Below are positions 43,310 to 52,026 of a stretch of 64,000 nucleotides of DNA, piece after piece; the stretch's first letter is position 1; every line of letters begins with the position of its first letter. The position numbers and the translations under genes are program-made. Under the pieces are notes generated by a model. It ran no database searches and had not been told where the DNA came from. It was given only the letters and a program-made list of their open reading frames with translations. Source of the stretch: Propionispira arboris (GTDB lineage: Bacteria > Bacillota > Negativicutes > Selenomonadales > Selenomonadaceae); the NCBI RefSeq assembly GCF_900109225.1, contig NZ_FNZK01000003.1, forward strand, positions 1-64,000. Reading direction: 5' to 3'.

Positions 43310-43831
43310 GTGTTTTATGCAAATCTTAAGGGTCATGTTGAGGCACTGTTGTTTATCAATGGTGATCCTGTTCCAGCGGGGCAGCTTGCTGAAATTTTGA
43401 ATGTTGATAAAGTCAATATAGAAGAAATCGTCGCACAGTTAAAAGAAGACATGGATACATCGGAGCGTGGCCTGACCATCATTAAAGTTGCTGGCGGCTA
43501 TCAGCTTTGTACAAAGCCAGAATTAGCAGCGATCGTGGAAAAAATGGCACAGGTATTGGATAATAAATTATCTGTTCCGGCTATGGAAACGCTCTCTATT
43601 ATTGCATTTAAACAGCCGATTACCAAACAGGAAATCGAAAACATTCGTGGTGTACGAGTCGATCGAGTTTTAATGAAACTAATAGATCGTTTGCTGGTCA
43701 AAGAATTAGGTCGAAAAAAAGTAATTGGACGACCAATTTTGTATGGAACGACGGAAGAATTCTTAAAATGTTTTGGTTTGGACAATATTGAAGATTTGCC
43801 ATTACTGCCAGATGCAGTATATGCGGAATGA
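43310..43831 (+). CDS. scpB: Segregation and condensation protein B
   Basis: ScpB binds ScpA and forms two winged-helix domains in the SMC complex. The 173-residue protein has HVEALLFINGDPVPAGQLAE at the start and SIIAFKQPITKQEIENIRGV in the core, the family fingerprint. The start is GTG at 43310. A terminator follows directly. Confidence 0.95.
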   Translation: MFYANLKGHVEALLFINGDPVPAGQLAEILNVDKVNIEEIVAQLKEDMDTSERGLTIIKVAGGYQLCTKPELAAIVEKMAQVLDNKLSVPAMETLSIIAFKQPITKQEIENIRGVRVDRVLMKLIDRLLVKELGRKKVIGRPILYGTTEEFLKCFGLDNIEDLPLLPDAVYAE

Positions 43832-43833
43832 AT

Positions 43834-43881
43834 AAAAGTAAGGACTGTCTTGCAATCTACGAGGATAGTCCTTGCTTTTTT
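43834..43881 (+). terminator. Terminator after scpB
   Basis: A 16-bp stem with two G-T pairs (43834-43849 with 43864-43879) and a T run. Confidence 0.85.
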
Positions 43882-43919
43882 ACGTACTTGGCAGAACAGC
43901 TGTTTTTTTGTAAAAATAC

Positions 43920-43949
43920 TTGACGGTGCGTAGTGGTCTTATATATAAT
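43920..43949 (+). promoter_or_regulatory. Promoter of dacF
   Basis: TTGACG (43920-43925) and TATAAT (43944-43949), 18-base spacer, 34 bases before the dacF start codon. Confidence 0.75.
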
Positions 43950-43982
43950 ATTTACGGTGTGTTTAATGAAAGGGTGGAAAGG

Positions 43983-45131
43983 TTGAAAAAAGTTTTTTCT
44001 ATTATTTTAGTGCTGAATATGATGTTGCTTAATTTTAACTTTAGTGTTGCATCGGCACAAGAGCTATCGAATCTGACGGCAAAGTCAGCCATCGTTATTG
44101 AAGCAGCTACCGGTAAGGTTTTGTATGAAAAAGATGCAAACTCAAAACGATATCCTGCCAGTACAACAAAGATGATGACGCTAATTGTGGCACTTGAATA
44201 TGGCAAGCTGGAAGATACTGTAACAGTAAGCAAAAATGCAGTAGAGACAGAGGGGTCCTCGCTGGGCCTTGACGAAGGTGAAAAAATCAAGTTGTCCGAT
44301 TTATTATATGGTATGATGCTCGTATCAGGAAATGATGCTACGGTGGCGGTGGCAGAACATATTGCTGGTTCTGTTGATAAATTTGCTCAACTTATGACAA
44401 AAAAGGCTATTGAAATCGGAGCACAAAATACTTCCTTTGTGAATTCAAGTGGACTGCCTGATCCAAATCATTATACAACGGCATCTGATTTGGCCAAGAT
44501 TGCTGCTTATGGGTATAAAAACCCTATGTTTGCCAAGATTGTTAATACGAAAGAAAAGCTGATACCATGGGGATCTAGAGCTTATATGCGAGATTTGAAC
44601 AATGAAAACAGGATGCTGTCTTTATATGATGGTGGCAATGGTGTTAAAACAGGATATACGGATCTTGCCGGGCGGTGTTTGGTATCCGCGGCCAAACGTG
44701 ATGGGGTTCAATTGATTGCAGTAGTTCTTGACAGTGAATATATGTGGAATGATTCTATTGCCTTGTTAGATTATGGCTTTAGGAATATTCAACCAATGAA
44801 TTTATTTAAGAAAAAAGATATTGTGAAGACGGTTCATGTCATATCGGGGAAAAAAGATGTCATTCAGTTGATAGCGGATGGTGATGTTGATATTCCGGTT
44901 GTGGAAGGTGATCAGGATAAATTTCAAACACTGATTGATGTTCCTGAACGCATTTATGCGCCCGTTAGCAAAGGAGATCCTGTTGGTAAGGTAAAAATCA
45001 TGTATGATGGTAAAGAGGTTGCTTCGGTAAATCTGATCGCTAAGGAATCGGTAGATAAACGTTCTTTTTTTTCAACGGTATATCAGACGATTTCTTTGGC
45101 CGTGTCCTATATCAAAAATACATTGGTTTAA
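43983..45131 (+). CDS. dacF: D-alanyl-D-alanine carboxypeptidase (DacF-type PBP)
   Basis: This low-molecular-weight penicillin-binding protein trims the terminal D-Ala from peptidoglycan. From the TTG at 43983 the 382-residue protein has a signal peptide (hydrophobic 4-20, cleavage near VASA-QE at 25), the SxxK motif S60-TTK63, SGN at 115-117 and KTG in VKTGYTDLAG. The C-terminal part has the beta domain and an amphipathic anchor. AGGGTGG lies ahead of the TTG, while the longest frame would cover the promoter. In spore formers dacF precedes spoIIAA-AB-sigF; here it is a single gene closed by a terminator. Confidence 0.93.
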   Translation: MKKVFSIILVLNMMLLNFNFSVASAQELSNLTAKSAIVIEAATGKVLYEKDANSKRYPASTTKMMTLIVALEYGKLEDTVTVSKNAVETEGSSLGLDEGEKIKLSDLLYGMMLVSGNDATVAVAEHIAGSVDKFAQLMTKKAIEIGAQNTSFVNSSGLPDPNHYTTASDLAKIAAYGYKNPMFAKIVNTKEKLIPWGSRAYMRDLNNENRMLSLYDGGNGVKTGYTDLAGRCLVSAAKRDGVQLIAVVLDSEYMWNDSIALLDYGFRNIQPMNLFKKKDIVKTVHVISGKKDVIQLIADGDVDIPVVEGDQDKFQTLIDVPERIYAPVSKGDPVGKVKIMYDGKEVASVNLIAKESVDKRSFFSTVYQTISLAVSYIKNTLV

Positions 45132-45141
45132 TATAAACAGT

Positions 45142-45170
45142 AAAAGAACAGTGTAAACTGTTCTTTTTTT
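45142..45170 (+). terminator. Terminator after dacF
   Basis: An 11-bp stem (45142-45152 with 45157-45167), four-base loop, T run. Confidence 0.88.
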
Positions 45171-45266
45171 GTATAAAAGGAAAATTTAACAGCGATATCT
45201 GTTATAATAAAAGCAGTATGATTTTATGAAAGCATCGGTAGTTGCGTAAAAAAAGGAGAATGTTGT

Positions 45267-45986
45267 TTGGAACGTTTACAAAAGGTTATGAGTCAGGCTG
45301 GAGTTTCATCCCGCCGGGCAGCAGAAAAAATTATTCTAGAAGGCCGTGTCAGTGTCAATGGACGAGTGGTAAAAGAACTTGGTAGTAAAATTGATCCGGA
45401 AAAAGACGAACTTTTGGTTGATGGAAAAGTTATTAAGACAATGACGGATCATGTTTATTTTATTTTAAATAAACCCAAAGGGGTTATTTCGACAGCGAAG
45501 GATGAACGTGGCAGAAAAACAGTCCTTGATCTTTTAGCAAAGGTTCCGGAACGTATTTATCCTGTCGGCAGGCTTGATAACAATACAGAAGGCCTTTTGC
45601 TTTTAACCAATGATGGTGAATTAATGAATTCACTGCTGCATCCTAAATATAAAATTTATAAAACATATATTGCAAAAGTTGAAGGGAATCCTTCGGAAGA
45701 TAAACTCGATCAGCTGAGGGCTGGTATTGAACTTGAGGATGGTATGACGGCTCCCGCTGAAGTATATATTGCTGGGACAGAACCTATGAAAAATATTACA
45801 ACGCTTGAAATCATAATCCATGAAGGTCGGAACCGTCAGGTACGTCGGATGTGTGAAGCGATTGGATGCTCGATTAAGTCACTGAAAAGAATTGAATTTG
45901 CGGGACTTACCTTGTCGGGTGTTCATCGCGGACAGTATCGTGCTTTGACGGCAAGAGAAGTAGATCGTTTGAAATCAATTCAATAA
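45267..45986 (+). CDS. rluB: Ribosomal large subunit pseudouridine synthase RluB
   Basis: RluB makes pseudouridine in helix 89 of 23S rRNA. The 239-residue protein has an N-terminal S4 domain (RLQKVMSQAGVSSRRAAEKI), the catalytic Asp in PVGRLDNNTEGLLLLTNDG, and C-terminal HEGRNRQVRRMCEAIG. The start is TTG at 45267 with AAAGGAGA ahead. An upstream -10 TATAAT (45203-45208) overlaps the right arm of a perfect TAACAG/CTGTTA inverted repeat (45187-45204), so the promoter may have its own operator. Confidence 0.94.
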   Translation: MERLQKVMSQAGVSSRRAAEKIILEGRVSVNGRVVKELGSKIDPEKDELLVDGKVIKTMTDHVYFILNKPKGVISTAKDERGRKTVLDLLAKVPERIYPVGRLDNNTEGLLLLTNDGELMNSLLHPKYKIYKTYIAKVEGNPSEDKLDQLRAGIELEDGMTAPAEVYIAGTEPMKNITTLEIIIHEGRNRQVRRMCEAIGCSIKSLKRIEFAGLTLSGVHRGQYRALTAREVDRLKSIQ

Positions 45987-46024
45987 GAAGAAAAGTTTAT
46001 TTTCAAAAGATAGGGTGTAGACAA

Positions 46025-47266
46025 ATGGAAAAGATTATTGTGGTCGGTGGTGGTCCTGCGGGATTGATGGCAGCCGTCAAAGCTGCGGAAAATGGCTCTG
46101 AAGTACTTTTACTGGAAAAAATGAATCGTGTCGGTAAAAAAATGTTGATTACAGGTAAGGGGCGCTGCAATATAACAAATACAGCACAAATACCTGAACT
46201 TATAAAAAACATTACGGGCAATGGTGCTTTTTTGAATAGTACGATCCGAGCATTTGATAATGAGGATGTTATTGCTTTTTTTAATGGACTAGGACTGAGT
46301 ACTAAAATAGAACGTGGCGGTAGAATTTTTCCTGAAAGTGATAAAGCTGCTGATGTAGTAGGGTCAATGTTGCGCGCGCTGCATCGACTTGGTGTTAAAA
46401 TTGAAGTCAATCAGGTGATTGATCATATTTTAGTGAAAAATAGCACAGTATGCGGTGTTAAAACGAAAACGGGAAAGATCTATGAGGGCGATGCTGTTAT
46501 TTTAGCTACGGGTGGAGCTTCGTATCCCGGAACAGGTTCAACGGGCGACGGATATGCTATGGCCAAAAATTTAGGACATTCGGTTGTGCCAATCAAACCA
46601 TCGTTGGTTCCGCTTGAAACAAAAGAATCCTGGATCAAATCCGTACAGGGACTGTCACTGAAAAATGTAAAAGTGACAGCTCTTGCTGATGGTGAAAAGA
46701 TTGGTGAGGACTTTGGCGAGATGCTGTTTACGCATTTTGGTGTATCAGGACCAATTATATTATCACTTAGCCGGGTTGTAACGGAGCAGCTGCAACAGGG
46801 TAAAAAGGTAGAACTTAGTATTAATCTAAAGCCAGCTTTGACACCGGAAGTATTGGATAAAAGAATTCAACGTGACTTTGAAAAATTTATTCGTAAACAG
46901 ATTAAAAATTCGCTGCACGAACTTCTACCAGCGAAACTCATTGATGTAATGATTGGGTTAGCTTCACTGGAACCGGATAAAGAAATCCATCAAGTAACAA
47001 AAGAAGAACGGCTCAGGTTGGTGAATGCAATTGAACATTTAACGCTTACCGTTACGAAAACACGGCCGATTGCAGAGGCAATTGTTACAGCGGGGGGGAT
47101 TGAAGTCAAGGAAATTAACCCTAAAACAATGGAATCAAAGCTTGTGAAGCACTTGTATTTTGCTGGTGAGGTCATTGATATCGATGGTTATACAGGTGGT
47201 TTCAATCTTCAAGCTGCCTTTTCAACAGGTGCTGCCGCAGGGCAATATGCGGCTTGGAGTGATTGA
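46025..47266 (+). CDS. HI0933-like FAD-dependent oxidoreductase (BaiN/RdsA family)
   Basis: This 413-residue flavoprotein binds FAD through VGGGPAGLMAAVKAAENGSE and has the family stretch LITGKGRCNITNT, ATGGASYPGTGSTGDGY, THFGVSGPIILSLSR and a final AGEVIDIDGYTGGFNLQAAF. Members include BaiN, a bile acid delta4 enoyl reductase, and YhiN; the natural substrate in most species is not known. It lies between rluB and aroA, the common Firmicute order (ytfP). The start ATG follows GATAGGG. Confidence 0.88.
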   Translation: MEKIIVVGGGPAGLMAAVKAAENGSEVLLLEKMNRVGKKMLITGKGRCNITNTAQIPELIKNITGNGAFLNSTIRAFDNEDVIAFFNGLGLSTKIERGGRIFPESDKAADVVGSMLRALHRLGVKIEVNQVIDHILVKNSTVCGVKTKTGKIYEGDAVILATGGASYPGTGSTGDGYAMAKNLGHSVVPIKPSLVPLETKESWIKSVQGLSLKNVKVTALADGEKIGEDFGEMLFTHFGVSGPIILSLSRVVTEQLQQGKKVELSINLKPALTPEVLDKRIQRDFEKFIRKQIKNSLHELLPAKLIDVMIGLASLEPDKEIHQVTKEERLRLVNAIEHLTLTVTKTRPIAEAIVTAGGIEVKEINPKTMESKLVKHLYFAGEVIDIDGYTGGFNLQAAFSTGAAAGQYAAWSD

Positions 47267-47294
47267 TGATTTTTAAGTAGAAAGGTTGAATGAA

Positions 47295-48596
47295 ATGGGT
47301 GGAAATAAAACAGTTGATTCTTTAAAACATGGTATATGTGGGGAGATTTTTATTCCAGGAGATAAATCAATTTCACATCGCAGCGTTATGTTTTCAAGTT
47401 TAGGCGATAGGGCAGTACGGATAAGGAATTTTTTAAATGCACAGGATTGTATGTCTACGGTTGCGTGTATGCGTTCATTGGGTATTCAAATAGACCAAAT
47501 CGGACCGACTGAATTTATTGTCCATGGCAAGGGCCTTCATGGATTGCAGGAGCCGCAGTGCATTGTTGATGCGGGGAATTCAGGAACGACTTTGCGCTTA
47601 ATGATGGGAATCTTAGCACCCCAGCCTTTTTTAACAACCTTTACAGGTGATGCATCGCTTCATAAACGTCCGATGGGGCGTGTTATTAAGCCGCTGTCGG
47701 CGATGGGGGCTCATATTGTCGGTCGTGAAAGTGCGAAATTTTTGCCAGTAACTTTGATTCCAACGCAAAAATTAAAAGGTATTGATTATCAGATGCCGAT
47801 GGCTAGTGCACAGGTGAAGTCTGCTATTTTGCTCGCCGGTATGTATGCTGATGGTGAGACTCGGGTTACGGAGCCTTATACATCACGCGATCATACAGAA
47901 AAAATGCTGGAAACTTTTGGTGTTGCATTGGATAAAGAGGGAACGAGCATTACAATCAAAGCGGTGGATTCTTTTCACGCACCAGAGTTGATTGAAGTTC
48001 CCGGGGATATCAGTTCAGCGGCTTTTTGGCTGGTGGCAGCATCTATTATTTCAGGCAGTGAATTGACATTGCGTAATGTTGGGGTGAATCCAACCCGCAC
48101 TGGAATCCTTGATATTTTAATTGATATGGGAGCTGATATTACTTTAATTAATAAACGGTTTAGTGGCAAAGAACCAGTCGCAGATATTGTCGTAAAATCA
48201 GCTGCACTTCATGGTACAACTTTTGGTGCGGAAATTATTCCTCGTCTGGTTGATGAAATTCCTGTGATTGCAGTTGCGGCGATGTTTGCTGAAGGAGAAA
48301 CTGTCATTACTGGCGCGGGTGAACTTCGGGTGAAAGAAACGGATCGCTTGCAAGCCATTACGACTGAGTTTAATAAATTAGCAGACTGCATTATCGCGGC
48401 AGAGGATGGACTTACGATTAAAGGATCTGCTAAGCTGAAAGCTGCTTCTTGTTTATCTTATCATGATCATCGCATAGCAATGGCTTTGGCAATTGCAGGA
48501 GCAGCAGGTGCGGGAGTAACCATAGATAATGCGGAATGTGTGAATATTTCGTATCCGGAATTTTATGCGACATTGGAAACTTTAAGAAACAGATAG
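47295..48596 (+). CDS. aroA: 3-phosphoshikimate 1-carboxyvinyltransferase (EPSP synthase)
   Basis: EPSP synthase joins shikimate-3-phosphate and phosphoenolpyruvate on the way to chorismate. The 433-residue protein has GDKSISHRSVMFSSL, DAGNSGTTLRLMMGIL (near residue 93), HKRPMGRVIKPL, MASAQVKSAILLAG and ELRVKETDRLQAI. The GNSGTTLRLM with a Gly-Asn start followed by Thr-Thr and lack of the usual GNAGT (Ala to Ser here) places it among the class II type, often less sensitive to glyphosate; this is from family knowledge. ATG at 47295 with AAAGG nine bases before was chosen. aroQ is at 27.3 kb. Confidence 0.95.
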   Translation: MGGNKTVDSLKHGICGEIFIPGDKSISHRSVMFSSLGDRAVRIRNFLNAQDCMSTVACMRSLGIQIDQIGPTEFIVHGKGLHGLQEPQCIVDAGNSGTTLRLMMGILAPQPFLTTFTGDASLHKRPMGRVIKPLSAMGAHIVGRESAKFLPVTLIPTQKLKGIDYQMPMASAQVKSAILLAGMYADGETRVTEPYTSRDHTEKMLETFGVALDKEGTSITIKAVDSFHAPELIEVPGDISSAAFWLVAASIISGSELTLRNVGVNPTRTGILDILIDMGADITLINKRFSGKEPVADIVVKSAALHGTTFGAEIIPRLVDEIPVIAVAAMFAEGETVITGAGELRVKETDRLQAITTEFNKLADCIIAAEDGLTIKGSAKLKAASCLSYHDHRIAMALAIAGAAGAGVTIDNAECVNISYPEFYATLETLRNR

Positions 48597-48610
48597 CGGG
48601 GGAGAAATAC

Positions 48611-49270
48611 ATGAGGAATTTAGTCGTAGCAATTGATGGCCCCGCCGGGGCTGGAAAAAGCACCGTAGCACAGTTGGCCGCAGAAAAATTGGCTTATACA
48701 TATATTGATACAGGAGCAATGTATCGTGCTGTAGCTTGGAAAGTTTTACAACAATCTGCAACAAATATCACAGAGGAACTTATACTTTCTGTAGTCGCAG
48801 ATATTGAAGTTGATTTACAATATATAGATCGAAAATCTATTATTTTTGTTGATGGAATCGATGTTAGTGGTGAAATTCGAACTCCTGAAGTTACAGCACT
48901 TGTTTCGCAAGTTGCAAAAATTGGTGCTGTTCGAGAAAAATTAGTCGCGTTGCAGCGAAAAATGGCACAGCGTGGTTCGGTGCTTATGGATGGACGGGAT
49001 ATAGCAACCAATGTATTACCGAATGCTGATGTGAAAATATTTTTAACTGCATCAATTGATGAACGTGCGGCAAGACGCTGGCGTCAATTGCAGCTGAATG
49101 GTTATAGTGTGGACATGTCTGAATTAAAACAAGAAATCGCGGCTCGTGATAAGGCGGACAGTGAACGAGAAATTTCTCCGCTTGTTCAGGCGGCTGATGC
49201 AGTCTTGATTGATACGACGAGACTGTCTATTGATCAAACGGTAGAAGCTATATTAAATTTATGTAGGTGA
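48611..49270 (+). CDS. cmk: Cytidylate kinase
   Basis: CMP kinase turns CMP and dCMP into the diphosphates. The 219-residue protein has the P-loop IDGPAGAGKSTVAQLAA, TYIDTGAMYRAVAWK, VLMDGRDIATNVLPNADVK and a RDKADSEREISPL segment. The frame could begin at 48536 but ATG at 48611, nine bases from GGGGGAG, gives the family start. It lies 14 bases after aroA and six bases before plsC, a cluster also known in Bacillus and Clostridia. Confidence 0.96.
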   Translation: MRNLVVAIDGPAGAGKSTVAQLAAEKLAYTYIDTGAMYRAVAWKVLQQSATNITEELILSVVADIEVDLQYIDRKSIIFVDGIDVSGEIRTPEVTALVSQVAKIGAVREKLVALQRKMAQRGSVLMDGRDIATNVLPNADVKIFLTASIDERAARRWRQLQLNGYSVDMSELKQEIAARDKADSEREISPLVQAADAVLIDTTRLSIDQTVEAILNLCR

Positions 49271-49276
49271 TATATC

Positions 49277-49879
49277 ATGTTATACAAATTTGTTCGCAAA
49301 TTGTTACAGTGGTTGTTTAAAGTGGTATTTCGCTGTAAAATATCAGGTGCTGAGCATATTCCATTGTCAGGAGGACTCATTATCGCCGCGAATCATGCGA
49401 GTAATTGGGACCCTCCCATGGCAGCTGTATTTGCTTTGCGTCCGGTCTGCTTTATGGCCAAACAGGAATTATTTGCTGTACCTGTTTTGGGACAAATTAT
49501 AAAGCAACTCTATGCATTTCCAGTTAAACGGGGGGCTGGTGATCGTGGTGCAATAAAAACAGCCTTGCAGATATTAAAAAAAGGAGATTGCTTAGGGCTT
49601 TTTCCGGAAGGAACACGCAGCCATGATGGCAAAAGGCATAAGCCGGAAGCTGGAATAGCTTTTATTGCCGCTAAGGCTAATGTGCCGGTCATTCCCACCG
49701 CACTGGTAGGGGCAGCAGATATTTTTGGCGAAAAGACAAAATTTCCTAAACTGAAAATTCACTATGGAATGCCAATGGTGTTTCAAGGAAATCCAGCGGA
49801 TCGAGATGAATTACAAGCTTTTTCGCAGCAGATTATGGATGAAATAGAAAAAATGATAACGATTGAACAGAATAAATAA
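49277..49879 (+). CDS. plsC: 1-acyl-sn-glycerol-3-phosphate acyltransferase
   Basis: PlsC adds the second fatty acid to lysophosphatidate, giving phosphatidate. The 200-residue protein has one N-terminal hydrophobic helix, the catalytic HX4D in NHASNWDPP and the phosphate-binding FPEGTRSHDG, then VPVIPTALVGAADIF. It is shorter than the E. coli enzyme but normal for Firmicutes. plsY, which makes the substrate, is 5 kb downstream in the same orientation. Confidence 0.94.
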   Translation: MLYKFVRKLLQWLFKVVFRCKISGAEHIPLSGGLIIAANHASNWDPPMAAVFALRPVCFMAKQELFAVPVLGQIIKQLYAFPVKRGAGDRGAIKTALQILKKGDCLGLFPEGTRSHDGKRHKPEAGIAFIAAKANVPVIPTALVGAADIFGEKTKFPKLKIHYGMPMVFQGNPADRDELQAFSQQIMDEIEKMITIEQNK

Positions 49880-49896
49880 TTGATGGTGATATAAAG

Positions 49897-51870
49897 ATGG
49901 AAGTTTTTTTAGCAAGACATAATGGCTTTTGTTATGGTGTAAAACGCGCAATCAAATTAGCACAAGATAGTGCCGCTTTAGAGGGAAAAGCCTGTACATT
50001 AGGCCCGATTATTCATAATCCCCAAATGGTAGAACGCTTAGCCAGTGAGGGCATTGGTATGGTGGATACGCTACAAGAGATGACAGGAGATACAATCATT
50101 ATTCGTTCTCATGGTGTTGGTCCGCAAGTTTATGAAGAAGCAGGAGTTGCTGGTCTGCAAATTGTGGATGCAACTTGTCCACATGTGAAAAAAGCGCAGA
50201 TGTCAGCCTATTCTCTGTCTGAAGAAAACTATCAAGTTGTGATTGTTGGCGAAAAAAAACATCCGGAAGTAAAAAGTATTTTTGAATGGTCAGGGCATAA
50301 GGCGGAAGTTGTTGAGACAGTTGAGCAGGCTGCTCAAATTAAAACGTGTTTAAAATTAGGTATTGTCGCTCAAACGACTTTTTCAGGGGAAGAATTTAAG
50401 AAGATTGTCAATGTCTTAATTGATAAATCAAATGATATTAAAATTGCCCGAACGATTTGTACGGCAACAGACCAGCGGCAAAAGGCCGCCATTGAGCTTT
50501 CACAGGAAGTTGACCTCATGCTTGTAATTGGTGGAAAAAACAGCGCAAATACAACTAGACTAGCCCAGCTTTGTTCAAATGCCGGTTGTAAAACACATCA
50601 TATTGAAACGGTACAAGAGATTGAAACGGGCTGGTTTAACGGTATTCATAAAGTTGGTATATCAGCTGGGGCTTCAACTCCGGATTGGATTATTAAGGAG
50701 GTTTACGAAAAAGTGCAGAATATGGAAAGTTTACTTGAGGAACAAGATATTAAAAAAATTCAGGAAGATGATATAATTAAAGGGACAGTTGTCTTAATAA
50801 ATCATGAGGAAATTTTTGTCGATATTGGCTATAAGGCGGAAGTTAGTATTCCAAAAGCGGAACTGGCATTCCCAATTCCTGAAAATGCTGCTGATATTGT
50901 ACAAATTGGTGATGTACTTGATTTATATGTTGTATCTGTCGCTGGTGAAAACGGGGTTGTTTTATCGAAAGTGAAAGCTGATAAAATCGTAGCTTGGGAT
51001 AAAATAAAAAATGCTTTTAATACAAAAGAAAAGCTGGAAACGATTGTGCTTGAAGCTGTAAAAGGTGGTCTGGTAACAGCAATATTTGGTCTTAGAGGTT
51101 TTATTCCTGCCTCACAGATTGATTTGAAATTTATTGAAGATTTATCTGTATATATTGGTCAAACATTGGTTGTTTTGCCGATCGAAATTGATCCGGATAA
51201 ACAGCGCATTGTTTTATCACGGCGCGTGCTTTTGGAAGCAGATCGCAATGAAAAACAAACGGAGATTTTTGAGCAGTTAACGGTTGGTCAGGTGATTCGC
51301 GGCACTGTGAAGCGTTTAGCAGATTATGGAGCGTTTATCGATATTGGCGGAATTGATGGCTTGGCGCATATTTCAGATTTATCGTGGGAACGAGTCAATC
51401 ACCCTTCCGATATTTTGGCAGTAGGCGATCAAGTTGATGTTTTCGTAAAAAGTTTTGATATAGCGGCAAAACGGATTTCTTTGAGTGTGAAAGATACAAT
51501 TCGTGATCCATGGTTTGCCAAAGTGGAGCAATATAAAGAAGGCAGCTATGTTAAGGGTAAGGTTAGTAAAATTGCCGAATTTGGTGTATTTTTAACGATT
51601 GGAGATCATCTGGACGGGTTGATTCATATGAAAGAGCTTTCGGAAAAACGGATAACAAAAGCGGAAGAAGTCGTTCATCTTGATGAGGAACTAAACGTAA
51701 AAATTATTCATATCGATAAAAAGACGAAACGCATTGCACTCAGTCTTATACAGGCACAACAAGATGCTGAAAGAGCAGAGTATACGGATTATATTTCAGA
51801 ACAGACGGAAACAACAAACACATTGGGTGATCAATTTGGGGATCTGTTTAAAAACTTTTCCGATAAATAA
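49897..51870 (+). CDS. ispH: IspH-ribosomal protein S1 fusion (HMBPP reductase + 4 S1 domains)
   Basis: This 657-residue fusion joins 4-hydroxy-3-methylbut-2-enyl diphosphate reductase (1-280), which makes IPP and DMAPP in the last MEP step, to a multi-S1 RNA-binding protein (about 290-640). Fe-S ligands are Cys12 (FCYGVKRA), Cys94 (DATCPHVKKA) and Cys188 (TICTATDQRQ); His in GPIIHNP and RSHGVG complete the active site. Four S1 repeats follow, of which the last two are canonical (ADYGAFIDIGGIDGLAHISD and AEFGVFLTIGDHLDGLIHM), while the first two are divergent. Such fusions occur in Clostridia and Negativicutes. Together with dxs and ispA it shows an MEP route. Confidence 0.95.
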   Translation: MEVFLARHNGFCYGVKRAIKLAQDSAALEGKACTLGPIIHNPQMVERLASEGIGMVDTLQEMTGDTIIIRSHGVGPQVYEEAGVAGLQIVDATCPHVKKAQMSAYSLSEENYQVVIVGEKKHPEVKSIFEWSGHKAEVVETVEQAAQIKTCLKLGIVAQTTFSGEEFKKIVNVLIDKSNDIKIARTICTATDQRQKAAIELSQEVDLMLVIGGKNSANTTRLAQLCSNAGCKTHHIETVQEIETGWFNGIHKVGISAGASTPDWIIKEVYEKVQNMESLLEEQDIKKIQEDDIIKGTVVLINHEEIFVDIGYKAEVSIPKAELAFPIPENAADIVQIGDVLDLYVVSVAGENGVVLSKVKADKIVAWDKIKNAFNTKEKLETIVLEAVKGGLVTAIFGLRGFIPASQIDLKFIEDLSVYIGQTLVVLPIEIDPDKQRIVLSRRVLLEADRNEKQTEIFEQLTVGQVIRGTVKRLADYGAFIDIGGIDGLAHISDLSWERVNHPSDILAVGDQVDVFVKSFDIAAKRISLSVKDTIRDPWFAKVEQYKEGSYVKGKVSKIAEFGVFLTIGDHLDGLIHMKELSEKRITKAEEVVHLDEELNVKIIHIDKKTKRIALSLIQAQQDAERAEYTDYISEQTETTNTLGDQFGDLFKNFSDK

Positions 51871-51955
51871 AAGATAATCTTGTTGGTATTCAGGATTCTT
51901 TAATTCGTATATAATATTACTTAATACAGGAAAAATTGAGTGTGACTGAATTTCC

Positions 51956-51992
51956 AAAGGAGTGGTGGTTTTTCTACATCACTCCTTTGTTT
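51956..51992 (+). terminator. Probable terminator between ispH-S1 and the DUF512 gene
   Basis: A nine-base arm (51956-51964) pairs with 51980-51988 (AAAGGAGTG with CACTCCTTT), plus three inner pairs. The tail is TTGTTT, so termination may be partial. Confidence 0.6.
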
Positions 51993-52026
51993 ATCGGTTT
52001 AACTTTCATAGGGTAAGGTGATTGGA

